A stretch of 64,000 bases of DNA from contig NZ_QXGH01000010.1 of NCBI RefSeq assembly GCF_003515065.1, positions 1 to 64,000 of the forward strand, given 5' to 3'. The translations under genes and the position numbers were made by a program. The notes below the pieces were generated by a model. The model was not told the DNA's origin and made no database searches. It saw only the letters and a program-made list of their open reading frames with translations. Below are positions 1 through 7,849 of this stretch, in pieces. This stretch comes from Nocardioides immobilis (lineage in GTDB: Bacteria > Actinomycetota > Actinomycetes > Propionibacteriales > Nocardioidaceae). The stretch's first letter is position 1. The number at the start of each line of letters is the position of its first letter.

Positions 1-171
1 GCGTCCCACTGGCCCTTCGAGTCCTGGGGACGATTCCTGCCCGAGCACACCACCGCGGTCAGCATGCTCGACCGACTCCTGCACCACTGCCACACCATCG
101 TCACCGACGGCGACTCCTACCGCATGAGACAGGCCCGAGCGAAGGGAGGAACCCGACTCAACACCCACTGA
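1..171 (+). CDS. istB: IstB-like transposition helper ATPase, C-terminal fragment
   Basis: The window opens inside this gene; 56 codons and a stop remain. The readable end runs WPFESWGRFLPEHTTAVSML, then DRLLHHCHTIVTDGDSYRMR, which matches the C-terminal lid region of IS21-family IstB ATPases, where the LLxHxHxIxxxGxSYRxR block is characteristic. IstB is the AAA+ helper that loads the IstA transposase on target DNA. The N-terminal Walker motifs and any istA partner lie outside the window, so activity cannot be judged. The element's terminal repeat follows within about 65 bases. Confidence 0.8.
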   Translation, partial: ASHWPFESWGRFLPEHTTAVSMLDRLLHHCHTIVTDGDSYRMRQARAKGGTRLNTH

Positions 172-235
172 ACCTCAGCGGAGGGTGGGGACTTTCAGTT
201 GGCCACCAGCGGGGACCGCAACATGGCCATTGACA
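1..235 (+). mobile_element. IS21-family insertion sequence, 3' end
   Basis: The istB tail is followed by about 60 non-coding bases that end in TTGACA at 230-235. Read from the other strand the end begins TGTCAATGGCC, and a related TGGCCAAC block recurs about 20 bases inside (near 200). TG-starting ends with internal subterminal repeats are usual for IS21 elements. The exact end and the target duplication cannot be fixed without the left end. Confidence 0.6.
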
Positions 236-342
236 CGCACTCCGTCATGAGCTTCGCACGTTCGCGCTGCCTTCGGTGTTCAAAGCCTGACCAGAGCTGG
301 GCGGCCCGCGACCTCTTGGTGAACTCGGAAGGCACACGCTCA

Positions 343-386
343 TTCGTCACTTGACGAATCCCGCAGCCGTGAATACATTGTGAGAC
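343..386 (+). promoter_or_regulatory. Promoter with palindrome and TGAGAC box
   Basis: TTGACG at 351-356 lies 17 bases before TACATT at 374-379, a good sigma-A-type pair. TGAGAC follows at 381-386. A perfect palindrome, TTCGTCA-ct-TGACGAA (343-358), covers the -35. It is placed to drive the short-chain dehydrogenase downstream and is the first of the recurrent TGAGAC boxes in this window. Confidence 0.5.
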
Positions 387-522
387 ACCAAAGTTCAATA
401 TTATTCCTAGCGGGGGCGTCAGAGCGGGAGGCACAGTGAGCGAATCGATCGCCCACGGCGACGAGCGAGAGTTGCGCGCTGCCCTCGGTCTGCGGCAGCC
501 GCGCACAGCAGAGGAGCACCGC

Positions 523-1350
523 ATGACTGGGTCTGACGTTCGCGACGTGGCATTGGTAACCGGGGCATCGTCCGGCATCGGCGTCGAGATCGCGAGGCTC
601 CTCGCAAGCCGTGGCCACAACTTGGTTCTCGCCGCGCGCCGGACCGAGCTCATGGAGGACCTCGCCCAACGCCTACGTAATTCGCACGGCGTCGACGTTC
701 TTGTTCTGGCTTGCGACCTCAGCCTGCCGGGCGCAGCTCGCAGTCTGCATAAACAGGTCGTGGACAGTGGTCGACAAGTGACGCTGCTGGTCAACAACGC
801 CGGCGCGACGCTCGAAGGTCGATACCTCGACTTCGCCACCGCCGAGCAAACGGGCTCGGTCAATCTCTTGGCGGTCAACCCTGCCGAACTGATCCACTGC
901 TGCTTGCCGGCAATGCTTGAGCGCGGCGACGGACGGGTTCTCACAATCTCTTCGCTCGGGGCCTACTGGCCATGCCTTCCTGGTATCACCGTCTACGCCG
1001 GATCGAAGGCGCTCGTGGTGAACCTGACCCGAACCCTCGACGCCGAGTACCGGGGTAGCGGCGTACGTTTCAGTGCCACCGTCCCGTTCACGACGGACAC
1101 GGCGTTTATCGACACGCCGACCAACCGCGAGATAGTGGGCCGAATGCCGCGGTTCATGATTCAAACCCCAGCGGACGTCGCTCGCATCGCCATCGACGGG
1201 GTCGACGCCGGTCGCATTGTGCAGCACACATCCGTCGTCAACCGACTGCTCGCCGGGATCCTCAAGACGCTGCCGCCAGCTCTGGTCGCGCGCGCCATCA
1301 TTGCGTTCATGTCGCTTGGACGTGACGACATCAAGGCCTCCAGGAGCTAA
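523..1350 (+). CDS. Short-chain dehydrogenase/reductase
   Basis: A 275-residue SDR of the classical type. The cofactor motif TGASSGIG lies near residues 14-21, NNAG follows near residue 90, and the active site has SS followed by YAGSK (YxxxK). The substrate cannot be told from sequence; oxidation or reduction of an alcohol or ketone with NAD(P) is the family role. I chose ATG 523, preceded by GAGGAG six bases upstream, because SDRs usually start about ten residues before the glycine motif. A GTG at 436 with GGGAGG before it would add 29 residues and is also possible. The gene stands alone between an IS end and a hairpin. Confidence 0.85.
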   Translation: MTGSDVRDVALVTGASSGIGVEIARLLASRGHNLVLAARRTELMEDLAQRLRNSHGVDVLVLACDLSLPGAARSLHKQVVDSGRQVTLLVNNAGATLEGRYLDFATAEQTGSVNLLAVNPAELIHCCLPAMLERGDGRVLTISSLGAYWPCLPGITVYAGSKALVVNLTRTLDAEYRGSGVRFSATVPFTTDTAFIDTPTNREIVGRMPRFMIQTPADVARIAIDGVDAGRIVQHTSVVNRLLAGILKTLPPALVARAIIAFMSLGRDDIKASRS

Positions 1351-1412
1351 TGCTCCGGGTCTCACAGCCGCTGGCTCGCTGCTCGCCGTGCTGCACGCCC
1401 GTACACCAAAGA

Positions 1413-1448
1413 GAAAGGCCCGGAGTTCCACGGGATTCCTGGCCTTTC
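1413..1448 (+). terminator. Hairpin downstream of the SDR
   Basis: GAAAGGCCCGGA (1413-1424) pairs with TCCTGGCCTTTC (1437-1448), a 12-base stem with one mismatch and a 12-base loop, 63 bases after the SDR stop codon. There is no T-run, which is common for actinobacterial terminators. Confidence 0.55.
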
Positions 1449-1949
1449 GAACTCCCGTTGATCGGTCGCAATCTCGCTTTGCGCGGCAAATCAGCGGCAA
1501 CCGCCGCCGCGACGGAACTGGCCGTCGATTGACGATCTCGGACGTTAGCGGACGTGGGGTTGGCCGACGTCCACAGATCCACCAGTCACCCAGTCCACGG
1601 GACGTGGCGTGGCGGCGGGAAAAGGCCGGCAACCCGCGACTCGACTACGGCACCTGCCCGAAATGCAAGCAATACACGCTCCTTCCAACGGGCAACTGCA
1701 GCGGCAAGTGCGACGACTAAAGCCTCTTGCGGGTCGGGCCAATCGACCTCAGTCGGCCGGAGGGTAGCGTGAGTTGGCGAGCAATCATCTGGCAGGACTT
1801 CTCGACGGAACGTCCAACGAGGTTCGAAGTTTGGACTCCATGACATGCACGTCGCTGGCGGGGCCGGCCGACGTGACCGAGTCAAGACTTGCCGTGTGCC
1901 GTACCAATTCGTGTCCCAGGCTGGGTGAGGGAAGTGTTCCTGGCGAGGC
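1449..1949. other. Gene-poor stretch
   Basis: No convincing gene. On the plus strand, codons at 1655-1720 read a cysteine-rich C-terminal tail, CPKCKQYTLLPTGNCSGKC, followed by two Asp and a stop. It has the look of a zinc-ribbon tail such as that ending some class II ribonucleotide reductases, but the codons upstream show no matching protein. It may be a gene remnant. Confidence 0.3.
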
Positions 1950-2270
1950 TCAGCGCTGGCGACGGGCGGGACGCCCTCTTCGTGCGGGCGGAAGTACGTT
2001 TTCTTGGCGCGCACGCTGAATACGCTTGGCTGCCGCCGACGGCGAGATGCCGAAGTGCTTGCTCACCGCGAGCGTCGTACTCTGCTCGGCTTCAACTGCA
2101 GCCTCACAGACGGCTACCAGCTCCGCAAGGGCCACCCCAGCTCGATCCTTCGGTGCAAGCCATGTGGCAGCCGCTTTCTCATTGCCAGGCCGATTGATCA
2201 GGCCGACTCGTTGAGAGTATCGAAGTAGTGACGACGCATCTCTGGGATCAAAGCGCCCACTGATCTCCAC
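1950..2270 (-). CDS. Small helix-turn-helix protein, C-terminal half
   Basis: A 106-residue frame whose C-terminal half carries a helix-turn-helix like segment (AVSKHFGISPSAAAKRIQRA) followed by a basic tail ending RRGRPARRQR. This resembles the DNA-binding end of small actinobacterial proteins often found near integrated elements. It overlaps the next gene upstream by 73 bases in another frame and begins with GTG without a good ribosome site. I think the two frames are halves of one gene broken by a frameshift, with the join near 2200. Function unknown. Confidence 0.45.
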   Translation of the reverse strand: MEISGRFDPRDASSLLRYSQRVGLINRPGNEKAAATWLAPKDRAGVALAELVAVCEAAVEAEQSTTLAVSKHFGISPSAAAKRIQRARQENVLPPARRGRPARRQR

Positions 2271-2509
2271 ACCTTGGAGTTGAGCGCAGTCCCAGTGCCA
2301 CTTGCGGCCTCCGGCAGATGGGCGGCGAGGCGGCGGCCCTCACGCGGCAGCCGGACGGAGCGGACACCCGATCCGACGACCTCCTGCCGCTCGCCAACGA
2401 GCCCGAAAGTCGCTTTGACCAGCCATCGGTGTCCGTCGCTACCGCCCCAGATGCCCTCATAGGGTCCAACCTCGATCGGTCTTTCCAGCTCAGCCATGTG
2501 GAGAATCAC
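2198..2509 (-). CDS. Small protein, N-terminal half of a possibly split gene
   Basis: A 103-residue frame starting at GTG 2509 (alternative ATG 2497), 27 bases after the DUF305 stop and so possibly in its transcript. It contains an acidic N-terminus, a GIWGGSDGHRWLVKATFG segment and a basic centre, with no known motif. Its end overlaps the start of the helix-turn-helix frame below. Together the two would give a protein of about 170-180 residues, with an N-terminal domain and a C-terminal DNA-binding segment. The overlap could also be true translational coupling. Confidence 0.45.
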   Translation of the reverse strand: MILHMAELERPIEVGPYEGIWGGSDGHRWLVKATFGLVGERQEVVGSGVRSVRLPREGRRLAAHLPEAASGTGTALNSKVWRSVGALIPEMRRHYFDTLNESA

Positions 2510-2536
2510 CCTTCACTTGACGTTAGTACGCGAGAT

Positions 2537-3190
2537 TCACCGCGCGGAAGGAGTCGATTCGTCGCCAAGCATCCGCCTCATGCGGTCGATCTCCTCGACC
2601 TGAACGAACGCCATCCGCTGAGCCATCTCCTTGACTGCCGGCGTCGATGCACGCTTGGCAGCGTCGGTGGCCATGATGACTCCGCCTTGGTGGTGGCGGA
2701 TCATCAGGCGCAAGAACAACGTCGCCTGTGCCGATCCGGTGAGTTCATTCAACTCGTTGAGCTTGGCTTGCGTCGCCATGCCGGGCATGACTGTCTCGTC
2801 CGGTGACGTGGTCTCGTGGGACGGATGGGAACCGTGGGATCCGGTGCGGCCCGGCCCCTCGTGCATCCACTCCATTGGGGCCGCAGCCCCCATCAGCGGT
2901 TCACCCCACGCCATCAGAAGCCCTTGCAGCTGACCGATCTCCATGAGCTGGTTGGACCTGATCTGCTCAGCCAACAGCCGCAGTCGCGGGTTGTCTTGGT
3001 GCGCGAGGGTGTCCGACATCGTGACGGCCTGTTGGTGGTGCGAAATCATGTCTTGGGCAAAGCCGACATCGACGGCAGATGGGCGTCCTTCGACCGGCCC
3101 GTCGTCTGTGAGCCGGCCACCGAGGACAGCCGCGACGACGCCAGCGGCCAAGGCCCCGACGATCAGACGGCGTCTCGCCCTCGGGTGCAT
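2537..3190 (-). CDS. DUF305 family protein
   Basis: A 217-residue protein with an N-terminal membrane or signal segment (VGALAAGVVAAVLGG) followed by two copies of the DUF305 signature: DMISHHQQAV near residue 47 and LMIRHHQGGV near residue 162. DUF305 proteins are extracytoplasmic, helical and ferritin-like, with His- and Met-rich sites; they are often found near copper-handling genes, and metal binding is likely but unproven. The middle is rich in Met and His. ATG 3190 starts only six bases after the stop of the LVIVD protein, so the two are co-transcribed. Confidence 0.85.
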   Translation of the reverse strand: MHPRARRRLIVGALAAGVVAAVLGGRLTDDGPVEGRPSAVDVGFAQDMISHHQQAVTMSDTLAHQDNPRLRLLAEQIRSNQLMEIGQLQGLLMAWGEPLMGAAAPMEWMHEGPGRTGSHGSHPSHETTSPDETVMPGMATQAKLNELNELTGSAQATLFLRLMIRHHQGGVIMATDAAKRASTPAVKEMAQRMAFVQVEEIDRMRRMLGDESTPSAR

Positions 3191-3196
3191 GAGGAA

Positions 3197-4741
3197 TCAC
3201 TGTCCGGAGACGCCGTTGGTGAAGCGAAGGACCATGAAGCCGTTGTCCTGGCAGGTCACCCACAGCTGGTCGGAACGGACAAACCGGGGTGGTGAACTGC
3301 ACCAGTCCGCGGTCAGGTTCGCCGGCTTCAAGGCTTCGGCCAGGCGGAACGGGTCGCCGATGTTTCCGTTGGCGATGTCGGAGAGCGCGAGCCCGCTGAG
3401 CCGTCCCGTAACGATGCCTGCGGCGTGCTCGGAGCCTTGGAGGCGCTGGCTTTGGCCGACCTGGGCGGGCGGGTTGAAGTACGCGATCTCCTTCGGGGCC
3501 GACAGCTCCGTGATGTCGAAGACCCGTACGCCGGAGTTGAAGAACCCACAGGCGAGCCGGCTGGGCTCGTACTCGCGGTTGACCGAGCAGTAGTGGGCGT
3601 CGTAGCCGAACAGCCCGTTTCCGGTCGTGTCCGCTCGTCGCTCGGCGGCGTGGGCTGGAGTGTTGATCTCGAGTCGCAGCCGGTCGGTGACCACCGGGTC
3701 GCGTTCGTCGCTGATGTCGATGAACTTGACCCCACCCGAACCGAACTCGTCGACTGCGATCAGGTAGGGCCTGCCGTCCTTCGTGATCGGAATCGTGTGC
3801 TGTGTGATCACCCCATCGGACCAAGTGACCGAACCGACGTGCCTCAGGACGGGCAGCGGGTCGCGTCGCTGGATGGCGCTGGTGTCGATGATGTCCACCC
3901 CGGCCGGCGCCAGCCGGGTGATGTACATCCGGTTGCCGTCCCCGCTGAACGAGAAACCGTGGTTGGCCGGGACCCCGGCGACCCCGGTGTACACGATCCG
4001 CGGTCGATGAGGGTTGGTGGTGTCGATGGCCGTGATCGACCCGGCGACCAGCCCGCTGGCGTAGTACGTGCGACCATCCGGAGCCCAGTTCCCTTCGTGG
4101 CCGAGGACGTTGGCAGGCAGGGTGAGCTTGGTGCCGTTGAAGGAGTTGAGGAGTCGAGGTTTCGAACAGTCCTCGGACACGTCGTACACGTCGAAGAAGA
4201 GTCCGGACAGCGCCGGCCCCACGGAGACACCTGCGAGGAGCTTCCTCGATTCGTTGACTTTGAGCGTTTCCCACGTGTCGGTCAACATCGCGGGGCTGTC
4301 AAGGTTGCCGCTCAGTTCCGGAGCCCGCGGGTCGGACACGTCGACGACCTGGGTGCCCGGAGACTTCTTCGTCAGAAGCCCGCCGAGCGACGTTCCCATG
4401 TACGCGCAGTCGCCATACGACGGGTTGACCCACGTGGCGCCTTCGCCTTGGTATTGCCCGATGAGTGCCAGGTTGCAGGAATAACCTTCCCGGCTCCTGC
4501 CGTTGCGGCGTTCTCTCAGGGGAACCTGGCCCTGCACACCGGTCTCGGGCCTCGAACCCGGACCGCAGTCAGCGCGCTCGGGGACCCCTTGGGCAGCAGG
4601 TGGCTGGCCCGATCGCTCTTCTTCGGAGTGCGCCGAGGTCTGTGTGCACGCCAAGGCGAGCAGCGCGCCAACGAGAACGGCCGCCTTCCGAGGTTCGGCC
4701 AGTCGATCAAAGGTGACTGGCCGATCGCCGTCCACTCTCAT
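3197..4741 (-). CDS. LVIVD-repeat secreted beta-propeller-like protein
   Basis: A 514-residue protein with an N-terminal hydrophobic segment (AAVLVGALLALACTQ), which may be a signal peptide or a weak lipobox. The body has repeated short beta units of the LVIVD type, such as TQVVDVSDPRAPE, VDIIDTSAIQRRDP, VKFIDISDERDPV and VRVFDITELSAPKE. These units build surface propellers of unknown function. Conserved His residues (LGHEGNW, NHGFSF, ITQHTIP, HAAG) suggest a metal site. It heads a two-gene operon with the DUF305 protein, so a joint periplasmic or surface metal role is a reasonable guess. Confidence 0.8.
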   Translation of the reverse strand: MRVDGDRPVTFDRLAEPRKAAVLVGALLALACTQTSAHSEEERSGQPPAAQGVPERADCGPGSRPETGVQGQVPLRERRNGRSREGYSCNLALIGQYQGEGATWVNPSYGDCAYMGTSLGGLLTKKSPGTQVVDVSDPRAPELSGNLDSPAMLTDTWETLKVNESRKLLAGVSVGPALSGLFFDVYDVSEDCSKPRLLNSFNGTKLTLPANVLGHEGNWAPDGRTYYASGLVAGSITAIDTTNPHRPRIVYTGVAGVPANHGFSFSGDGNRMYITRLAPAGVDIIDTSAIQRRDPLPVLRHVGSVTWSDGVITQHTIPITKDGRPYLIAVDEFGSGGVKFIDISDERDPVVTDRLRLEINTPAHAAERRADTTGNGLFGYDAHYCSVNREYEPSRLACGFFNSGVRVFDITELSAPKEIAYFNPPAQVGQSQRLQGSEHAAGIVTGRLSGLALSDIANGNIGDPFRLAEALKPANLTADWCSSPPRFVRSDQLWVTCQDNGFMVLRFTNGVSGQ

Positions 4742-4878
4742 TGGCCACCGCAGCGCGAGCAGCGGAACTCCTCGTCGACCGCATCGTCGAGGGTCATGAT
4801 TTCAACTTGCTTCGGTCACGAGGGAGCAGTCCGGCCGGTGATAGCGCCAGCGCCCTGGCCACACCGCAACGTCGGGGT

Positions 4879-5670
4879 CTATGCCGCAGCACGTCGCGAC
4901 TCGTCGTTGATGGCCCGGGCGACGAGCACGGTCATGACGACGATCCAGCCGAAGAAGGCTCCGATCGCGACGTAGAACGCCACGAACCCGTTCCAGGCGA
5001 ACGGCCCGCTCTTGAAGAACATGATCAGTCCTGCCGGGGCGACCGCCAGGGCTGCCCAGACGTTGAAGTACCCGGCCCACCGGGGGAAGACCGGCACCTC
5101 GTGAGGGTCACGCAGGATGGCCACCGCGACGGCCGCGCACCACAACACGAACGGCGGGAACGGGATCAGGAACAGGAACCACGCGAGGTCGTTGAGCATC
5201 TGGACGGTGTCAGCCTGGTAGTCGGACGGCCGGAAAGCGGCAATCGCCCAGATGATCGCGGACAGCATCACGTATGCGGTGACAAGGATTCCGCAGGCAA
5301 GTTGCGCGTAGGTGAGGACCGGGAAGCGCCCCTCGGTCCGCCGGAGCTGAGCGGAGATCGTGACTGCCCAGGGTGCGATGAGCCCACCGCCGAGCATGCA
5401 CAGCAACATCCCCACCCGAATGCGGGTCGTGTCCTCCTGGAACACCGCCGCGACCGCCGCCGCATCTCTCTGGGGGTCCGGCGGTGGTAGCCAGCCCGCG
5501 AGGATGAACCCTGCACCGAACACAACCATGAACAACGGCCCGCAGCCGAGGCACAGACGTTGAGCGATCCGGTCCATCGGCCAGTCCGTCCGATTCTTCA
5601 GGTTGGCTGCGTCGAGACCCTCGGGGAGCTCCACCAGATTGCTCGATTCCGTCGACCCGGAACTCGTCAC
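4879..5670 (-). CDS. Six-helix membrane protein, paralogue 1 of 4
   Basis: A 263-residue integral membrane protein of unknown function. It carries two signatures shared by four proteins in this window: an early IRVGMLL...PWAVTISAQL block and a late FPRWAGYFNVW...GLIMFFKSGPFAWNG block, inside about six hydrophobic segments. I chose GTG 5670, which has CGGAGGTG before it and lies 25 bases after the DapB-like gene; upstream codons would overlap that gene. Co-transcription with the oxidoreductase suggests a shared substrate. No catalytic motif was recognised. Confidence 0.8.
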   Translation of the reverse strand: MTSSGSTESSNLVELPEGLDAANLKNRTDWPMDRIAQRLCLGCGPLFMVVFGAGFILAGWLPPPDPQRDAAAVAAVFQEDTTRIRVGMLLCMLGGGLIAPWAVTISAQLRRTEGRFPVLTYAQLACGILVTAYVMLSAIIWAIAAFRPSDYQADTVQMLNDLAWFLFLIPFPPFVLWCAAVAVAILRDPHEVPVFPRWAGYFNVWAALAVAPAGLIMFFKSGPFAWNGFVAFYVAIGAFFGWIVVMTVLVARAINDESRRAAA

Positions 5671-5695
5671 TGGCACACCTCCGGCGTGTCGCATA

Positions 5696-6814
5696 TCAGC
5701 TCGACTCCAGCATCCGGAAGTCCGACGCGCCGTGGGCGAAGACAGTCGGATACACGATGCCGGGTTCGTGGGCACACACCTTTGGAATCCCCTGAATCAT
5801 CGTGAGTGCGGTGATGTACCAGGTGGCGGTGGTCCGGTCCTCCGGGTCGAACGCGGTGGTGCGCACTTCGAAGCTGCTCGTCAGCGAGGCCGGGGAACCG
5901 TCGATCCGGATCTCCCACGTGTTGTCATTCTTCCCGGTGAACGGTGATGTCCGATCGGCGAGGAACCAGTAGGTCTTGATCGACAGCTTCACGACACCGT
6001 CGACGTAGCCCCGGAAGTGATGCATCTGCGCTTTGACATGGCCTTTCGGCACAACCAGGTCGATCCGATCGCCGCGTTGCGTGTCGAAGACCAGCTCCTC
6101 GTCGGTGGCGTAGAAGGTGGCGTCTCGTTCGAACTTCTCCAGCGGTTTGCCGTACAGCGCGGTGCTGGCGAAGGAGAGGCTCTCCACGAAGTATCGCTCG
6201 TCCCACACTGCGGCGAGCGTCTTCAGCTCGGCCGCGTCCTGCGGCGAAAGCGCGAAGCCACACCCGGTGAGGAATTCCGGGGAGGACCCGCTTCCCTCAC
6301 AGTCGGCGTACTCGCTCAGCTCGACGTAGTCCACGTCGGTGCACATGCCGGTCAAGGTCAGTGCGACCCGCTCGAACCAGAATCCTGGGTTCTCTCCGGT
6401 GCCGAACAAGGAGCTGTTGCCATTGCGGCAGGCTTTCTCGAACTTGGCCAAGTAGTCCGCGCCCTGAGCGGGCAGGTAGTGATATGTGGTGGCGCTGATG
6501 ACGTTCTTGCCGGATTCGAGCAGACTGATCACATCCCGATCCATCTGCTCGGCAATCTGCGGAAACGGGAACATCCCCGCCCACAGGACGCAGTCCGCGT
6601 CCATGTCGATGACCGTCTGCTTGTCCGCGTACGCCGTCACCGCGACCCCCACCGGCGGCTGGCCGACAAGTTCTCCGATGTCCCGGCCGATCGACTCGGC
6701 TCCGTAACCCACGGCGGCCACGACATCGAACTCCGGCCGCCGCAACAGTTCGCGCAGCGCGGCACGTCCCAGGGCACCAGGGCCCCACAGGATCACCCGG
6801 TATGGATCACGCAT
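5696..6814 (-). CDS. DapB-like NAD(P)-dependent oxidoreductase
   Basis: A 372-residue protein with an N-terminal Rossmann motif (ILWGPGALGRAALREL) and overall resemblance to dihydrodipicolinate-reductase-like and 2,4-diaminopentanoate-dehydrogenase-like proteins. True DapB is about 270 residues and this is longer, so lysine synthesis is unlikely. ATG 6814 is preceded by GAGGAG. A second member of the family lies at 7850-8992. It shares a divergent control region with the TetR gene at 6940, which carries a strong palindrome, so repression by that TetR is likely. The substrate is unknown. Confidence 0.8.
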   Translation of the reverse strand: MRDPYRVILWGPGALGRAALRELLRRPEFDVVAAVGYGAESIGRDIGELVGQPPVGVAVTAYADKQTVIDMDADCVLWAGMFPFPQIAEQMDRDVISLLESGKNVISATTYHYLPAQGADYLAKFEKACRNGNSSLFGTGENPGFWFERVALTLTGMCTDVDYVELSEYADCEGSGSSPEFLTGCGFALSPQDAAELKTLAAVWDERYFVESLSFASTALYGKPLEKFERDATFYATDEELVFDTQRGDRIDLVVPKGHVKAQMHHFRGYVDGVVKLSIKTYWFLADRTSPFTGKNDNTWEIRIDGSPASLTSSFEVRTTAFDPEDRTTATWYITALTMIQGIPKVCAHEPGIVYPTVFAHGASDFRMLESS

Positions 6815-6850
6815 TTTTTGGTCTCCTCTTCCACGGCCTTTCCCGGCCCG

Positions 6851-6891
6851 GTCTATAGACTGTGTCTGCTGTCTATCGTTCGATAAACAGC
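6851..6891. promoter_or_regulatory. TetR-type operator between divergent genes
   Basis: GCTGTCTATCG-tt-CGATAAACAGC (6868-6891) is a 24-base palindrome with one mismatch. A perfect GTCTATAGAC palindrome sits just before it at 6851-6860. Both lie between the DapB-like gene and the TetR gene, where an autoregulating repressor would bind. Confidence 0.65.
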
Positions 6892-6939
6892 GCCTGCTGT
6901 CAATAGGCTGCGGGCCATCCAACCTGAAAGGCTGGAGCG

Positions 6940-7644
6940 ATGACCACGCCGATGACATCCGCGAGCCCTCAGACGCCGGCCCCGCCACGGACGAGGCGGC
7001 CGCGACGGACCACACCCGAGGTCAAGCGGCTGATACTGCAGTCAGCACGGGAGGCGTTCCAGCGCCACGGCTACGCCAACACCCGCACCAGGGACATCGC
7101 CGCACAGGCCGACGTAGTCGAGAAGGTCATCTTCCGGCATTTCGGCTCGAAGGCGGGGTTGTTCGAGGCCGCCGTCGTGGACACGGTGGCCGGCTTCCTG
7201 CGCGAGCACATCGCGAGCTGGCAGGGCTACTTCGACCAGGAGCACACCGACGTCCGCGCCCCCACCGCAGCCTTCATCGCGGGCCTCTACGACGTCCTGC
7301 ACGACAACCGCGGACTGCTGGCCGCCTACCTGGCGGCCGCCTCATTCGACACCGGCACCGAAGGTGAATACAGCCGATCCCGCGACCTGCTCGGCACGGC
7401 CCTGCAACCCCTCGACGAACTCTCCCGCCGAGAACAGCCCATCGCAGGTTTCGGCCCCATCAACATTGTGGTCACCATCCGCGCCACGTTCGGCATGCTC
7501 CTGTCCCTGGCCGTGTACGGCGACCTGCTGTTCCCCTCGACCGGACGACCGAGCCGCCAGGAGATCGTCGACGAGTGCCTGGCACTGGTCTTCGACGGGT
7601 GGGACCACCGCAGCGGGCCGCCTGCGGAGGACAGCGACGACTGA
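6940..7644 (+). CDS. TetR/AcrR family regulator
   Basis: A 234-residue regulator. A basic, Pro- and Thr-rich arm of about 27 residues precedes the helix-turn-helix (REAFQRHGYANTRTRDIAAQ, then VVEKVIFRHFGSKAGLFEAA). The C-terminal ligand domain is not informative about the inducer. It is divergent from the DapB-like and membrane-protein operon, with the palindrome at 6868-6891 between them, so it most likely represses that operon and itself. The TGAGAC box seen elsewhere is absent here, so this regulator probably has its own small regulon. Confidence 0.88.
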   Translation: MTTPMTSASPQTPAPPRTRRPRRTTPEVKRLILQSAREAFQRHGYANTRTRDIAAQADVVEKVIFRHFGSKAGLFEAAVVDTVAGFLREHIASWQGYFDQEHTDVRAPTAAFIAGLYDVLHDNRGLLAAYLAAASFDTGTEGEYSRSRDLLGTALQPLDELSRREQPIAGFGPINIVVTIRATFGMLLSLAVYGDLLFPSTGRPSRQEIVDECLALVFDGWDHRSGPPAEDSDD

Positions 7645-7849
7645 CGCGCAGCATGAATGCCCGCAGCGTGGTATCTCTGGATCCTGAGCTCACGACGAAG
7701 TCCGTGAGGCGCGCCCTGAAGACGGTCGGCGGCAGTGCCGCCCCGCTGCAGGTGCGATCGGCCGACGCGGCCTGGCCGCCGTCTGGTTCGGCTTGGCCGA
7801 ACTGATTGGGCGTGGCGATCCGCTACCTTGTTGCCCAGTTCTTCGACGG

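Noticed and set aside
1217..1720. A plus-strand frame ending in a cysteine-rich tail
   Set aside because: Only the last 22 codons look protein-like; the first part overlaps the SDR in another frame. I kept it as a possible remnant, not as a gene.
1586..2014. A 142-codon minus-strand frame
   Set aside because: No domain and no ribosome site, and it overlaps the helix-turn-helix frame; it is probably chance coding.
3425..4975. A 516-codon plus-strand frame
   Set aside because: It is antisense to the LVIVD-repeat gene, whose repeats and signal segment are convincing.
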